A DNA stretch of 64,000 nucleotides from Carposina sasakii (taxonomy: Eukaryota; Arthropoda; Insecta; Lepidoptera; Carposinidae): NCBI GenBank assembly GCA_014607495.2, contig CP053167.1, positions 8,184,001 to 8,248,000 on the forward strand, given 5' to 3'. The position numbers and the translations under genes were made by a program. Positions 24,025 through 33,925 of this stretch are shown here, one piece after another. Every line of letters starts with the position of its first letter. Position 1 is the stretch's first letter. Under the pieces are notes generated by a model, which was given only the letters and a program-made list of their open reading frames with translations, did no database searches and was not told where the DNA came from.

Positions 24025-24165
24025 GAGTCCGTTTCATAGAACAACTGCCGTATAAAGAACTATGGGTTGGATTGGAACTAACATTTTTTGTATGCAGTTC
24101 TTTCTGTTCGCATATAATGTAGTCATAAACAGAGCAACTATTTAGTGAAACGCACGCGCTCTTTA
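24025..24165 (-). repeat. Short TIR repeat C, copy 4
   Basis: Reverse strand reads AGAGCGCGTGCGTTTCACTA, AATAGTTGCTCTGTTTATGA, AGAACTGCATACAAAAAATG and ends TTCTATGAAACGGACTC, in the same order as the other copies of the family. Confidence 0.65.
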
Positions 24166-24303
24166 GACAGACGGCAAAACTTAAATGTACATACATCTAT
24201 GACATTGATGAATGAGGGATTATTGAAGTAAATTCTTCGAAATCCCCGCCCGTAGTTTAGGTATAAATTAGTATTTCAAATTCTAGTTTTACCCGTTTTA
24301 CCT

Positions 24304-24488
24304 GAATTCTTATGCACTAACTAATTGTACACAGTAAGGTTTTAACAATTAAACTTGCACGGAATGCAGAGGTCGTGGGTTCGAGTCCCACTCGGGTGAA
24401 GAATTTTTTCCATTTCTTTATTATTAATTTTATAATTAACTTTATTAACTTTACTGTGTACAATTAGTTAGTTAGTGCACAAGAATTC
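24304..24488. mobile_element. TIR element carrying a truncated tRNA-like unit
   Basis: Arms of about 42-44 bases are inverted: left GAATTCTTATGCACTAACTA, ATTGTACACAGTAA; right TTACTGTGTACAATTAGTTA, GTGCACAAGAATTC. Between them lies a 5'-truncated copy of tRNA-like repeat T (from about 24354) that keeps GGAATGCAGAGGTCGTGGGT, TCGAGTCCCACTCGGGTGA, a T6 run and the 3' flank CCATTTCTTTATTATTAAT. The A-box half is absent. Confidence 0.75.
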
Positions 24489-25327
24489 TTAAAGTTTAAA
24501 AAAAAATTCAATATCAACAGCTTCATTGCTCAAGACCCAGAGTTCGGATCAAATTTAGAGCACAACGATGACACGCCCTACCAGTTATTACACTGTAATT
24601 ACTGTGCCCTGTGACCAATGGGCATTGCGTTGTGTAAAAATTGTGTCGCTTGATTCAACGCGCGTTGGCGAAACAGCGCCTTTGAAGCGTAACTAATTGT
24701 CCGGTTATTTTCTTAGACAAATTAAACATGTTTTAATTTTTTTTTTGTCGTGTAATGTTTCCCACTACTCTGGGCATAGGCCTCCCAATTTATAGACCAC
24801 ACCTACTTCTTTTTACTAGTAATCAATTAAGGTAGACAATCCATGGGAATTATTCCAAAAAGAGCAAGTTCGGGATTTAAAATGAAAAATCCAATTTTCC
24901 CAAAAACAAAATTAGGTTACATTAAATATAACGACAAAACTCATTATTAAAATAGCTCAGATCTCAGATGTACGTATACTTAGAATAAATGCCGTATAAT
25001 TAATTATTAATTTCATAATTACGGCCCAGTAAAGGATAAACGAAGTAAATCATCTCGGCCACTTAACTTCCTTGCGCAATATAATTACTAACGTATTTTG
25101 AAATAAGCACAATTAAATATTACATGGTACTATAAAGGATATCTCCCATCTAAACCTTCGAAACTCAACCTTAACATATTATATACGACGAATATTCGAT
25201 CATATTAACGTCCAAGGTAAATAATTAAAATTAACTATATTTTTATGTATAAGTATACAACACCATTCACACGTCAGAATCCTATATCGTTTTTTAATTA
25301 GGTACGTATATATACATTACGGCCATA
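24489..25327. other. No gene seen
   Basis: AT-rich, no supported feature. Confidence 0.5.
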
Positions 25328-25435
25328 GATGGACGGCTGTGGTCTCGAAACGGGGTAGCCAGAACTGCAGCATCAACTGGGAGATCCCACAGCCACGTTT
25401 AGCATAGTGCGGACATAATGTAAAGAGCATGAGAG
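25328..25435 (+). repeat. Repeat R-A, partial
   Basis: GACGGCTGTGGTCTCGAAAC, GGGGTAGCCAGAACTGCAGC, GAGATCCCACAGCCACGTTT, AGCATAGTGCGGACATAATG. Tail half absent. Confidence 0.8.
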
Positions 25436-25564
25436 ATAATTAAAATCCATAAATGGCAGCATGTCATGATAAAAGAATGCTAAACTCTGTACATTTCTAA
25501 GTGCTGTCGATTTTTGTAAATAAAATATTTTTATTTTTTTTATTAAATTCTTTTATGTATTACA

Positions 25565-25812
25565 TATAATCACGCCTTTATCCCTTACGGGGTAGGCAGA
25601 GCACCAACGGCCGATAGAACCACAAGGTGCCATCTGACCAATTTTTAGGGTATATTTGAGATGTACAAGTTCGGTTAGTAGTGACAGGTGGTCAGTCCAT
25701 CGTCTACAAAACATCAAGACCCTCTTGTCCTTCTACTGACTTGTACAGTATGCCTGGGAAGAGAAGCAGCTGTAGTATTATACGTTTTTTTTTCACTCTC
25801 AGAGCAGCGTAG
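25565..25812 (-). repeat. Repeat R-H, copy 3
   Basis: TAATCACGCCTTTATCCCTT to TTTCACTCTCAGAGCAGCGT on the + strand, matching the copies at 17.9 and 20.1 kb. The end at 25785 and beyond takes part in the long hairpin described next. Confidence 0.85.
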
Positions 25813-25930
25813 AAGATTCTTTTAAGTAAATAGGAATAAATAATACATTATATAATCCCTTATATAATGTATTATTTATTCCTATTTACTTAAAAGAATC
25901 TTCTACGCTGCTCTGAGAGTGAAAAAAAAA
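25785..25930. repeat. Perfect 71-bp-arm hairpin
   Basis: Bases 25785-25855 are the exact reverse complement of 25860-25930, with a four-base loop (TCCC). The left arm holds the end of R-H (nine T, CACTCTCAGAGCAGCGTAGA) plus about 40 bases of its flank; the right arm is the same sequence turned round. Beyond nine A's the match stops. No mismatches found by eye. Confidence 0.95.
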
Positions 25931-25962
25931 CAAAAGTTCATAAAAATTCTTGTATAGACCAG

Positions 25963-26122
25963 CCCCCTAGCATGACCACGAGTTGTGGATATCGTATCGT
26001 ACGATATCGTAACCACTCTATACAAAATTCAATATGGCGGCTATATTTATCGTATTTTGACAGGCTTAATGTCGATAAATCGGTTTATCATATCGTGTTT
26101 CGCAGGTAATGCTACTAGAGGA
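25963..26122. repeat. Short TIR repeat D, copy 2
   Basis: GCCCCCTAGCATGACCACG, a local palindrome ATATCGTATCGTACGATATC, CAATATGGCGGCTATATTTA, CGGTTTATCATATCGTGTTT and end GGTAATGCTACTAGAGG. Corresponds to the copy at 22.8 kb, with extra sequence at the palindrome. Confidence 0.7.
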
Positions 26123-27261
26123 GGTATATTTTGTACCATGCTGTTTCTAACAATTAATCATTTTTGAAAACCATTTATAACTATACTATATTCGATAATG
26201 ATCATTCATTATATTTGATCGAAGTACGTACTATACATATTCTTGTACAAATTTATTATGTATATCATTTTACGATCAATTCCCTAAGCGCACAACATTT
26301 GCAGGGAATTAAGCCTTCAGTATACAGCGCTCATATTAAACGGCCAGTGTGTCTGGTTCACAGAGCAGGTAAAACGTGGAAATGTTGTATCTATCGTTGA
26401 ATGGAGACCATTAGTAATACCTACCAAATACCTACCTACTGGATATAGGCCGACCAACCGGTCGTAGTGGAGGTCATTGGGGGGGGTCTATGTTCAGCAG
26501 TGGACTTTTCATGAGGACTACTCCAAATGTGAGACACGAGACACCGGGCTAGGTATCTCGTCCAAGTACCTTAATTAGTTATAGACAAATATACTACATC
26601 AGCCCAAGGTTATTAGTAGATTGAAAGGAACCTATCAAAACTGAAGATTAAAATAGGTATTTGGAATGTTTTGTCCAGTGCTTTGTATCATAGTTGGGAC
26701 GTGAAAAATGTTAACGATACACACTGGGGTTACATTAGACTCATTGTTTATCGCAACTCCTCTCGTATGCCTCAATGGTGTGGTTTAAATGAAAAAGAAT
26801 GTTGCAATATCCTGCCAGCCACAAGCGTTACGGGCGAGGAACGTACTGAGGATTCCTTTGTTTGTGTTTTTTTATTATTTACCTTTGCTTGTAGAATTCG
26901 GTGACGATTGTGCACGTTTATAAATAATAGATCAAACGTTTACATAGCACAAAAGTGAAATCTCTTCCTAGTTATCATAATATCGATAGAAAGTGGCGGT
27001 AGGCTTATCCCTTACCGCGTGGGACTTGATGAAAAGAAAATGTGTACCCGTAATTTTCTGACATCTGCTCAATCTGTTTGGGTATAATGTAGTACAGTAG
27101 TAGTGTAGTAGTAGGTAGTATGTTCAGAGTGAAGGCATGATAAGCTTAGAGAAACAAATCCACGTGACAAGACGAGCGCCAGATACGGTGCAAACATGCT
27201 TTAGAAAATTTTTACCTAAACTTGGCTGTATTGTTGCTAGACATGACAATACTGTTACTTC
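26123..27261. other. No gene; LINE tail trace
   Basis: About 26478-26510 has a G run and TCTATGTTCAGCAGTGGAC, a short trace of the CAGCAGTGGACTGC tail. Frames at 26164-26400 and 26671-26904 have no recognisable content. Confidence 0.45.
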
Positions 27262-27387
27262 ATAACATAGTATAAAACTGCTAAACGGATTTTGATGCGG
27301 TTTTATTGAAAAGATAGTGATTTAATTTTAATTATTAAAAAAAAAGTATCAGCTTTGCACCCGTGCGAAGCAGAGGCGGGTCGCTAG
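27262..27387 (+). mobile_element. Helitron-like element
   Basis: CATAGTATAAAACTGC, AAACGGATTTTGATGCGGTT, an A-rich centre, CAGCTTTGCACCCGTGCGAA and end GGCGGGTCGCTAG before a host T. About 125 bp, no coding. Confidence 0.7.
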
Positions 27388-27807
27388 TTACTAATATATA
27401 CCATCTATTACAGACAACCTATGGTTTCTAGTCAAGTCATTTTTAAACAGTGCTTTATTCTGTCATTTTAACTTTAGACGTGGTTTTGTAATAACACCGC
27501 TACAGTTTTACATGTTACGCATAACAAAGCTTTACAGCTAAATGGCGAGCAATAAAAAAATCATATTCATTAATAAAATGGTCACCATAAAACACTCCAT
27601 ATTTCTTAATCGCATGAATTCGTTATTAACTATGGCACATAAAGTAGTGGCCAATTACGACTTTATGACCACTAAATTGCTGCAGCGCGAAATAAATGAA
27701 AGTGAGTCATTAGAATATTGCTATACATATAAGTACTAGTGTACGTAATATAGGATTCTTTTTTTTTAAGGTCCACCTACATCGATTTCCTATATTTCGG
27801 ATCTATT
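27388..27807. other. No gene seen
   Basis: A 65-codon + frame at 27542-27739 has no recognisable content. Confidence 0.5.
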
Positions 27808-27815
27808 ACTTAGGG

Positions 27816-28146
27816 CAGTGGTTCCCAATTAGTTTTTTCTACGTACCACTCTAAGAAAGACCTCAAACTTGCGTACCCCTTATTGCAGGAACGATAAATA
27901 AGAGATGAAATCAGATGTAAGTATTTAGAATTTATTACTATCAAAATACAATACAAAATGACAGAGAACACCAGTTTTATTAATGTAACAAATGGGCACG
28001 TTTTTCTTTGCACGACTCTGAAAAATCTGGTTGTATAAATATTTCTTGGTAATTTTAGTAATTTTGGTTTTATGGTACGCGCCGTACCCCTTGATGCAAC
28101 CTTGCGTACCCCTGGGGTTACGTGTACCACTACTTGGGAACCACTG
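27816..28146. mobile_element. hAT-like MITE with 8-bp duplication
   Basis: Begins CAGTGGTTCCCAA and ends TTGGGAACCACTG, flanked by perfect 8-bp repeats ACTTAGGG at 27808-27815 and 28147-28154. CAGNGGTTC-type ends with an 8-bp duplication are the mark of hAT transposons. Inside, GCGTACCCCT recurs near both ends in inverted orientation, as expected of subterminal transposase-binding sites. 331 bp, no transposase. A - strand frame at 27810-28130 is a by-product of this element. Confidence 0.95.
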
Positions 28147-28154
28147 ACTTAGGG

Positions 28155-29151
28155 CATAAAAATATGTATTATTTACATACGTGGCTGTGGGTAGTAAAAG
28201 GGATACCGCTACTAGCGCACGCCCGCGACTTCGTCAACATGAACTACAGAATATCTATAGCCATCTTTATACTCCCATTAGCTTCAGTGACCATTTTTCA
28301 AGGAGACCGGGTGCAGTGTGCAAAAAGCCTTGAATTACAGAATAAACAACGCAATGCGCATTATCGACCTAGATATAATACAAGACAAAATTGTAGTACT
28401 AAACAAAACAAGCAAGAGTTGTAACTTTAAACGCTTTTCCGCCCCAAGGTTGATCGTCGCAACAACTGTAACTACTGTTTGAGATTTTGCGCTTGTTTTA
28501 ATCTCTCCCAACAATCAAAGGGTATGTAAGCGCGTGTGCATGCGATACCAGTATTTTGGGCAAGTAGTAAGTCAAGTGGAAAGTATACACCTAGATACAA
28601 GTAATAACCAAAGTAGATTAATGATATGTGTTGGTGGGAGTGCATTAGTTAAAGGAAGGATCATTAATACTGTACCACCCGAAAGTAAGTAAATGGAAAA
28701 AAAGCAGTAGATAAAGAGCAGATCCAATAATCACAATAAAATAGTGATAAGTATTATTTTTTATTCGCTTAAGCTTAAATGCGCAACATTTTATCACTAC
28801 TTAGTAGTGAAATATCCTATGAAAAGACATCCTAACTGAACTACCACCTGCTAAAAGCACACTGATAGGTAACTTATCAAATTACTGAACTAAATTACTT
28901 GCCGAGTCTGCACCAGCCCTTATCATTCACGGCTCGCAGCACTTACTTGATTATGTTATACAACAGAGCACCGCCACATATACAAGTACAACACATAAAT
29001 ATATATGTATAAGAAGATAGTTACAAGGAAGGATAATGAGGAGGTGGCCTAGCGACAGTTATTTGCGCTGTATTGATATCACCCAGCCTACACTATGAGT
29101 GCCAGTGATTGTTTCATACTGCGCTGTGTAGTCTACAATAGCGGTCGCAAA
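28155..29151. other. No gene seen
   Basis: A 100-codon + frame at 28122-28424 starts inside the hAT-like element and has no recognisable content. No supported exon. Confidence 0.5.
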
Positions 29152-29355
29152 AATATACACACAGCTGTGTTCTCGAAATGGGGTAGCCAGAACGATATCA
29201 TAAAAGAGAGACCATAGTCACGTTTAGCATAGAGGGTGAGCAAATTGCTAGCTTATCGCCTGAGAGAATGCTCAAACTCCTTCCTCCTCCAAGTCGACTC
29301 TTAAACATGCAGGGAAGGAGATGCAGCTGATGTATTCTAGTGAAGCCCCACCAGC
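29152..29355 (+). repeat. Repeat R-A, nearly full length
   Basis: CACACAGCTGTGTTCTCGAA, ATGGGGTAGCCAGAAC, CCATAGTCACGTTTAGCATA, GCTAGCTTATCGCCTGAG, AGTCGACTCTTAAACATGCA, GGAGATGCAGCTGATGTATT, CTAGTGAAGCCCCACCAGCA. The best copy for family order in this window. No coding capacity. Confidence 0.85.
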
Positions 29356-29963
29356 ACAGGATATAACACGTTCGCAAATCTTAATTGATTATCGAATATC
29401 CTCGTTGATCTTCGTTCATAAGTTTCATGAACTTTAAAGCTATAAAGCATTTTGCAACTCCACTCTACGGAAAGATAAGCATATGAATACGATACGCTTC
29501 TGCAAAGAGAAATTGGAACTACGTGTTTAGTTTGCAACTGGTAGCAAAAATTGTATTTTTGTTTGCTACATAACTAAACTTTACTTATGGAATTTGTTAA
29601 TTTTTGTCAAAATATCAGAAGAAATCAGAAGAAGAGCAGGTCAAACTGACTATTTACTTTTAAAGAAGACTTAATAATTTCCACTGTGGAAGCGAGATGT
29701 CGCTCTATAGGTAGGTGTTGCTTATACTGGCGTCTCGTTTTCACTTTCAAAATAACTAATCCTGCTAATAGAGTTCATGATGATTATGCCTGTGCCGCAA
29801 TACAACACGTTTACTACTTAAGATACTAAACCATACGTCTCTGTGTTATTAAAAAACACGTGTCTAAAGTGGTCTAAAGTTAGACACTGTAAAATGACAT
29901 TTGACAGCAACATATTATTGAATTTCAGACAAAATTAGTAATGCGCACCGGTGCATTTATCTC
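29356..29963. other. No gene seen
   Basis: No supported feature. Confidence 0.5.
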
Positions 29964-29973
29964 TGTAAGATCT

Positions 29974-30140
29974 TATAAAATTATTAATAAAGAAATGGAA
30001 AAAAATCTTCACCCGAGTGGGACTCGAATCCACGACCTTTGCATTCCGTGCAAGTGCTCTCCCAACTGAACTACCGGGTCAATTACTCGGATGACGAATT
30101 TTACTATCTCTTTTTAAATTACATTATTGGCAACATTATT
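29974..30140 (-). mobile_element. tRNA-like repeat T with 10-bp duplication
   Basis: Perfect direct repeats TGTAAGATCT at 29964-29973 and 30141-30150 define a 167-bp unit. On the reverse strand it starts AATAATGTTGCCAATAATG, has about 60 bases before the tRNA-like core, the core itself, a T7 run, and ends CCATTTCTTTATTAATAATT, TTATA. No poly(A), no clear inverted ends. The 33.3-kb copy shares the whole unit; the 0.3-kb copy shares it with more change. Confidence 0.85.
30009..30080 (-). tRNA. tRNA-like Pol III unit (probable pseudo-tRNA)
   Basis: A 72-base cloverleaf can be drawn: acceptor 6 of 7 pairs (G1 faces G72), D arm GTTC/GAGC, anticodon stem CTTGC/GCAAA with 4 pairs, T arm GTGGA/CCCAC with loop TTCGAGT. 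The anticodon loop is ACGGAAT, with C where tRNAs have the near-invariant U33; the three bases would be GGA, which is not a usual eukaryotic anticodon. A box and B box are both readable and a T7 terminator follows within six bases. Transcription by Pol III is plausible; a role in translation is unlikely. Confidence 0.5.
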
Positions 30141-30150
30141 TGTAAGATCT

Positions 30151-30539
30151 CTTCAAGCGCAAACGTTATAACTACATGTTACAAGTTATGCATTAAAACA
30201 ACGCATGATATTAAAGTTAATAGGCTAAAAATATCGAAAATAGCTCTCACAAAACAAAAGTTCACTCTACGCTTAATGACACTCCTAAAATAAGGGTATC
30301 CTAACGCGTCACGTTGGCGTCACGTGTCGGTGTCGTCACTCACCGGGACAACTGAAGTGTCCGGGTTGGCGACCTTACTCAACATCGGGATTAAGACACA
30401 TGCCTGACAAGAATTGAAAAGCTTATTAATGGTACGAGTAGATAATTATAAATTGCTTAAATTGTAATTTATGTACACATCGGAAACATTTCCCAATGGA
30501 TTCTTTACCGGTTCTGTGGTGATGCGGTGCTTCACTAGA
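30151..30539. other. No gene seen
   Basis: No supported feature. Confidence 0.5.
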
Positions 30540-30640
30540 ATTATATTAGCTACATCTCCATCGCAAAAGTCGACTAAGGAACTCGGAGGTGTTCTCTCAG
30601 GGGATAAGCTAGCTAACCTACTAATCACTAACATTCTATA
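30540..30640 (-). repeat. Repeat R-A, tail half
   Basis: Reverse strand: GTTAGCTAGCTTATCCCCTG, CACCTCCGAGTTCCTTAGTC, GACTTTTGCGATGGAGATGT. Tail half of R-A with its end diverged. Confidence 0.6.
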
Positions 30641-31520
30641 TTGTAATTGGAGCCTTAATGACAGATAAATATTACAAATTGTTTAATGACTCCTCTAAGG
30701 ATTGCGCAAACAAAAAATGGCGCGAAGCTAGCACTGTGTTACATATTGTTTCCCTGGCCCATTAAACAGTCTGGCTACGTAGTACTTGCACATAATTACC
30801 TGATACAGAGCATAAAAAGCTAAATTATGATTTCATTATACAAAATGCATGCGCACGCGCCATCGAGAGTGATGAAAACCAGCCGAGTGTTACAGACGAG
30901 AGACGGTTAAAAAACACACTTATTCAGGGAATGTGTCGACATTGATCATGATAATGATTATAATTAATTCAACTTTATATGATACTGAAAAAAATATTCA
31001 CGATGACGGGAAAAATATCATGAAATACTGAATAAGCATCAAAAATGCAACATAATAAGTAGGTATTTTTAAAATTTTAAATATCACTTTTTACTCGTAC
31101 CTAGTCAGGAATATAGGGAACGCTATGGACTAGATATCTAAATGCATCAAATACCTTCTCAAAAATTCTTTACCTTAGCTCGGAACATACCAATATCACT
31201 TAAGAGCTACTGCAGCCCAAAACTCTACTGAAAACTACTTCACTGTTTTCCCATATAATGAATCTATTTTACGTCGCAAACAGAGCTTTAATTATTCGTC
31301 GCACTGATCACACACAGGTGTACCATGTTCCCCCATCGTCACATGTTCCCGTAAAAAAAAACGCCGTAAATAAAACGTCGCTAGATATTTTATCGACCAT
31401 AAAACACATGTGTACTTTCTCCCGTCTCCGGCAGACTCGATAGGTCACGTACTGAAAAGGTGGTGTTTCACTAATAGACAAAGCTCACAACATAATTTAA
31501 TAAGGCTATAAAGTATTAAC
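30641..31520. other. No gene seen
   Basis: No supported feature. A 61-codon + frame at 31258-31443 is not recognisable. Confidence 0.5.
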
Positions 31521-31772
31521 CGCGCGGTGCCGGCAGAGTAGAATTCGTACCACCACACGTCTGCCCGTGGGTATCGTACGAGGCGATTAAGGGTTTCCGG
31601 GAGGTGGGCAGCAGCGCCTCCCGTGTTGACAACATAGTCCAAAATACAAACTGCGGTCACAAACCCGCCTGCCCAGCGTGGTGACTATGGGCAAATACCC
31701 CCATGGCAGTCTTGTGGCGTGCCCTGGGGGAGGCCTTCGTTCAGCAGTGGACTGCAATAGGCTGATGATGAT
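31521..31772 (+). mobile_element. LINE 3' end with GATGAT tail
   Basis: CGCGGTGCCGGCAGAGTAGA, CTGCCCGTGGGTATCGTACG, AGGCGATTAAGGGTTTCCGG, GCCTGCCCAGCGTGGTGACT, GTGGCGTGCCCTGGGGGAGG, CAGCAGTGGACTGCAATAGG, CTGATGATGATAA. Non-coding 3' end of a LINE very common in Lepidoptera. Other pieces at 12.4, 17.5, 26.5, 35.0, 45.3 and 46.4 kb. LINE class (RTE or Proto2-like) is from memory and not certain. Confidence 0.8.
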
Positions 31773-31842
31773 AAAGTATAAAGTGTATGAGGAAATTCTA
31801 CGATATAATATGTTCTCGTAACGTAGAGTGAAATAGTATATA

Positions 31843-32664
31843 TGTCGTGGCCATATTGTTAAATTGATAATTTCATGAAATGGTCGAGCATTTCATGAAG
31901 TGGTCGCATTTCATGAAGTGGCCAATTCAATTTGACCAGATCGTTAAATCGTCTACATTTCACGATTTTGTCATCCACGTTTGGCCAAATCGTATTAACA
32001 GGGTGTCCATAAAATCCGAATGTGGTAAGAGCTTACACCATATATAAGTATACCATAAGGTATGATGGTATGATTTTTTTTGCTATTATTTATGTGATAT
32101 TTTCACAATATAATATTTAAAAACATAAAAGACTTTACAAAAGCGATTCGCATCTGGCACATCGCCGGACGCTGCCTGGGCACGCTCGCTCCGCTCGCTC
32201 GGCTCGTGCGTCATTTGTCATAGTCTAACCTAACCTAACCTAACCTATCGTAATCTAAGGTTTTTGTTTAACAATATTATTATAAACCACCATTAAGTCT
32301 AATATACATTATACAATATAACACACTATCCGTGAACTTCTTCTGCATAGTCACCCTACTCTCTTTAATTTGTTTTATAACCTAAAAAGAAAAATCCGCC
32401 ATCTTCACACATAAATAAAACGCGCACAGCGCCTCTACCGGTGATTCATGTCACTATTTTACGATATGATCAATAATCTTGACCACTTCATGAAATGATC
32501 GGGCGTTTAGTTGCCCATATCGAGAAACGATTTTTAATCATCGATCTGCCCAAACCATATCATGATGTGGCCAATAGACAGTTGAACTTTTCATGAAATG
32601 CGACCATTTCATGAAATGCTCGACCATTTCATGAAATGATCAATTCTACGATATGGCCACGACA
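31843..32664. mobile_element. Ginger-like non-autonomous element, copy 1
   Basis: Ends TGTCGTGGCCATAT / ATATGGCCACGACA with imperfect inverted arms of about 75-80 bases, flanked by TATA on both sides (31839-31842 and 32665-32668). Three copies of the palindromic phrase TTTCATGAA lie in each arm (31870-31920 and 32586-32640). Inside are four TAACC units (32226-32245) and the phrase CTCGCTCCGCTCGCTCGGCT. No reading frame. TGTNR ends with a 4-bp duplication recall Ginger transposons; that class call is an inference. Confidence 0.85.
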
Positions 32665-32668
32665 TATA

Positions 32669-33246
32669 TATAAAACAAAAAAATAAGTGGACGTCTTAAA
32701 GTTGCCAAATTTTTGAAAAGCGATAGAGATAACAAATATTGAAAGATTCCAAAACAATTTTTATCCATAAACGTATTACGATTTCTCATATCTACACATT
32801 CCACGCTATAAAATCCTTTTATACATAAATACCTTTCACACAATTAAGTGGACAAACTATGCCAATGTCAATTACGTCCAATTGGAAGTTGAACGTATCA
32901 AGATCGATTATTACGGATCGATCGATCCCCGGGGACTTACTCGTAATAGAAGCTATAATGGAGTTTTATATGTAAATGGATTTTTATAATAACGGAGAGC
33001 TAGAATGGGCTGTTTTTTTCTGAACTCCATGTGAAGCTAACATTTTATATGTATGTAAGTAAGCAATCTATTATCAATATTATATTTTAAAATATATAAT
33101 ATCTTGACTAAGATAAATATATAAAAACACTTCTCCATTAATATAATCCGTTAGGATATGGTTGATCGTTTCATCTTTAAACATTGTGCTGAGGGATTCA
33201 GCTTTATTTGCCGAGATTTGGCTAGTGTATAGCTATCGGGATGAAA
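32669..33246. other. No gene seen
   Basis: AT-rich; a patch near 32905-32930 (GGATCGATCGATCCCCGGGG) is locally palindromic. Nothing else. Confidence 0.5.
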
Positions 33247-33425
33247 AATAACATTGCCAAAATGTACTCGTAATTTAGAAAAGAGATGGCGAAATTCGTC
33301 ATCTGATTAATTGACCTGGTAGCTCAGTGGTAAGAGCACTAGCACGGAATGCAGAGGTCGTGGGTTCGATTCCCACTCGGGTGAAGATTTTTTTCCATTT
33401 CTTCATTAATAATTTTATTTTATAA
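33247..33425 (+). repeat. tRNA-like repeat T, copy 3
   Basis: AATAACATTGCCAAAATGTA, GAGATGGCGAAATTCGTCAT before the core; GAAGATTTTTTTCCATTTCT, TCATTAATAATTTTAT after it. Matches the 29.97-kb unit across both flanks. I could not find a matching target duplication here. Confidence 0.8.
33313..33384 (+). tRNA. tRNA-like Pol III unit (probable pseudo-tRNA)
   Basis: Seventy-two bases with A box TAGCTCAGTGG, B box GGTTCGATTCC and T arm GTGGG/CCCAC; D stem GCTC/GAGC is perfect and the acceptor pairs 6 of 7 with two G-U pairs. The anticodon loop ACGGAAT is the same as in the 30.0-kb copy (C at position 33), but the anticodon stem pairs poorly. T7 run at 33388-33394. Likely a Pol III-competent repeat core, not a working tRNA. 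Confidence 0.5.
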
Positions 33426-33589
33426 TATTAAATTTATTTCATTTGTGTATTCGTCCCTCTATTACCTACATCGCATAATCCTAACAGATGTTGATTAGAG
33501 TACGAGTGTGACTTTTTAAAACAAACAGCGATGCACAACTTATATATAAAACTATATAATGTAGATAATTATCATTTTAACATAATTGT

Positions 33590-33925
33590 AGCACCCATTA
33601 TAATCTATACATATAATAAAAATGTAACGGTTCGCTGTCTGTACATGAAAGATACGAGTACATGACAAAAAATATTATAGGAGACCTTTATCAACGCAAT
33701 AGAACCCAAAACGATGATTTTTGGAATTTTTGTCTGTTTGTCGGTTTGTCTGTGCGTTTGTGCACGCTAATCTCAGAAACGGCTGAACTGATTTCGATGC
33801 AGTTTTTAGGAATATATTGTGACAGGTCCCACTTAACATATAGGCTACTTTTTATCCCGGATAATTTCAACGTTTTTTTTTCTGTAGTCCATGCGGACGT
33901 ACGGAAATCCGTAAATAAAAATATT
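33590..33925 (+). mobile_element. Helitron-like repeat, long form
   Basis: ATACATATAATAAAAATGTA, CGCTGTCTGTACATG, AATATTATAGGAGACCTTTA, GTGCACGCTAATCTCAGAAA, CGGCTGAACTGATTTCGATG, ATCCCGGATAATTTCAACG, CTGTAGTCCATGCGGACG. Near-copy at 56.16 kb, shorter one at 36.8 kb. The terminal GGCGTCCGCTAG seen at 37.0 kb has decayed here. Confidence 0.7.

Noticed and set aside
7115..24165. TIR repeat C as a CRISPR-like or regular array
   Set aside because: Copies are dispersed over 17 kb in both orientations; no regular spacing and the genome is eukaryotic.
32226..32245. A telomeric or interstitial telomere repeat array
   Set aside because: Only three to four TAACC units and part of the Ginger-like element in both copies, so it travels with the element.
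33313..33384. A working tRNA gene
   Set aside because: Anticodon loop has C in place of U33, the anticodon stem is weak, and the whole unit with flanks is repeated elsewhere.
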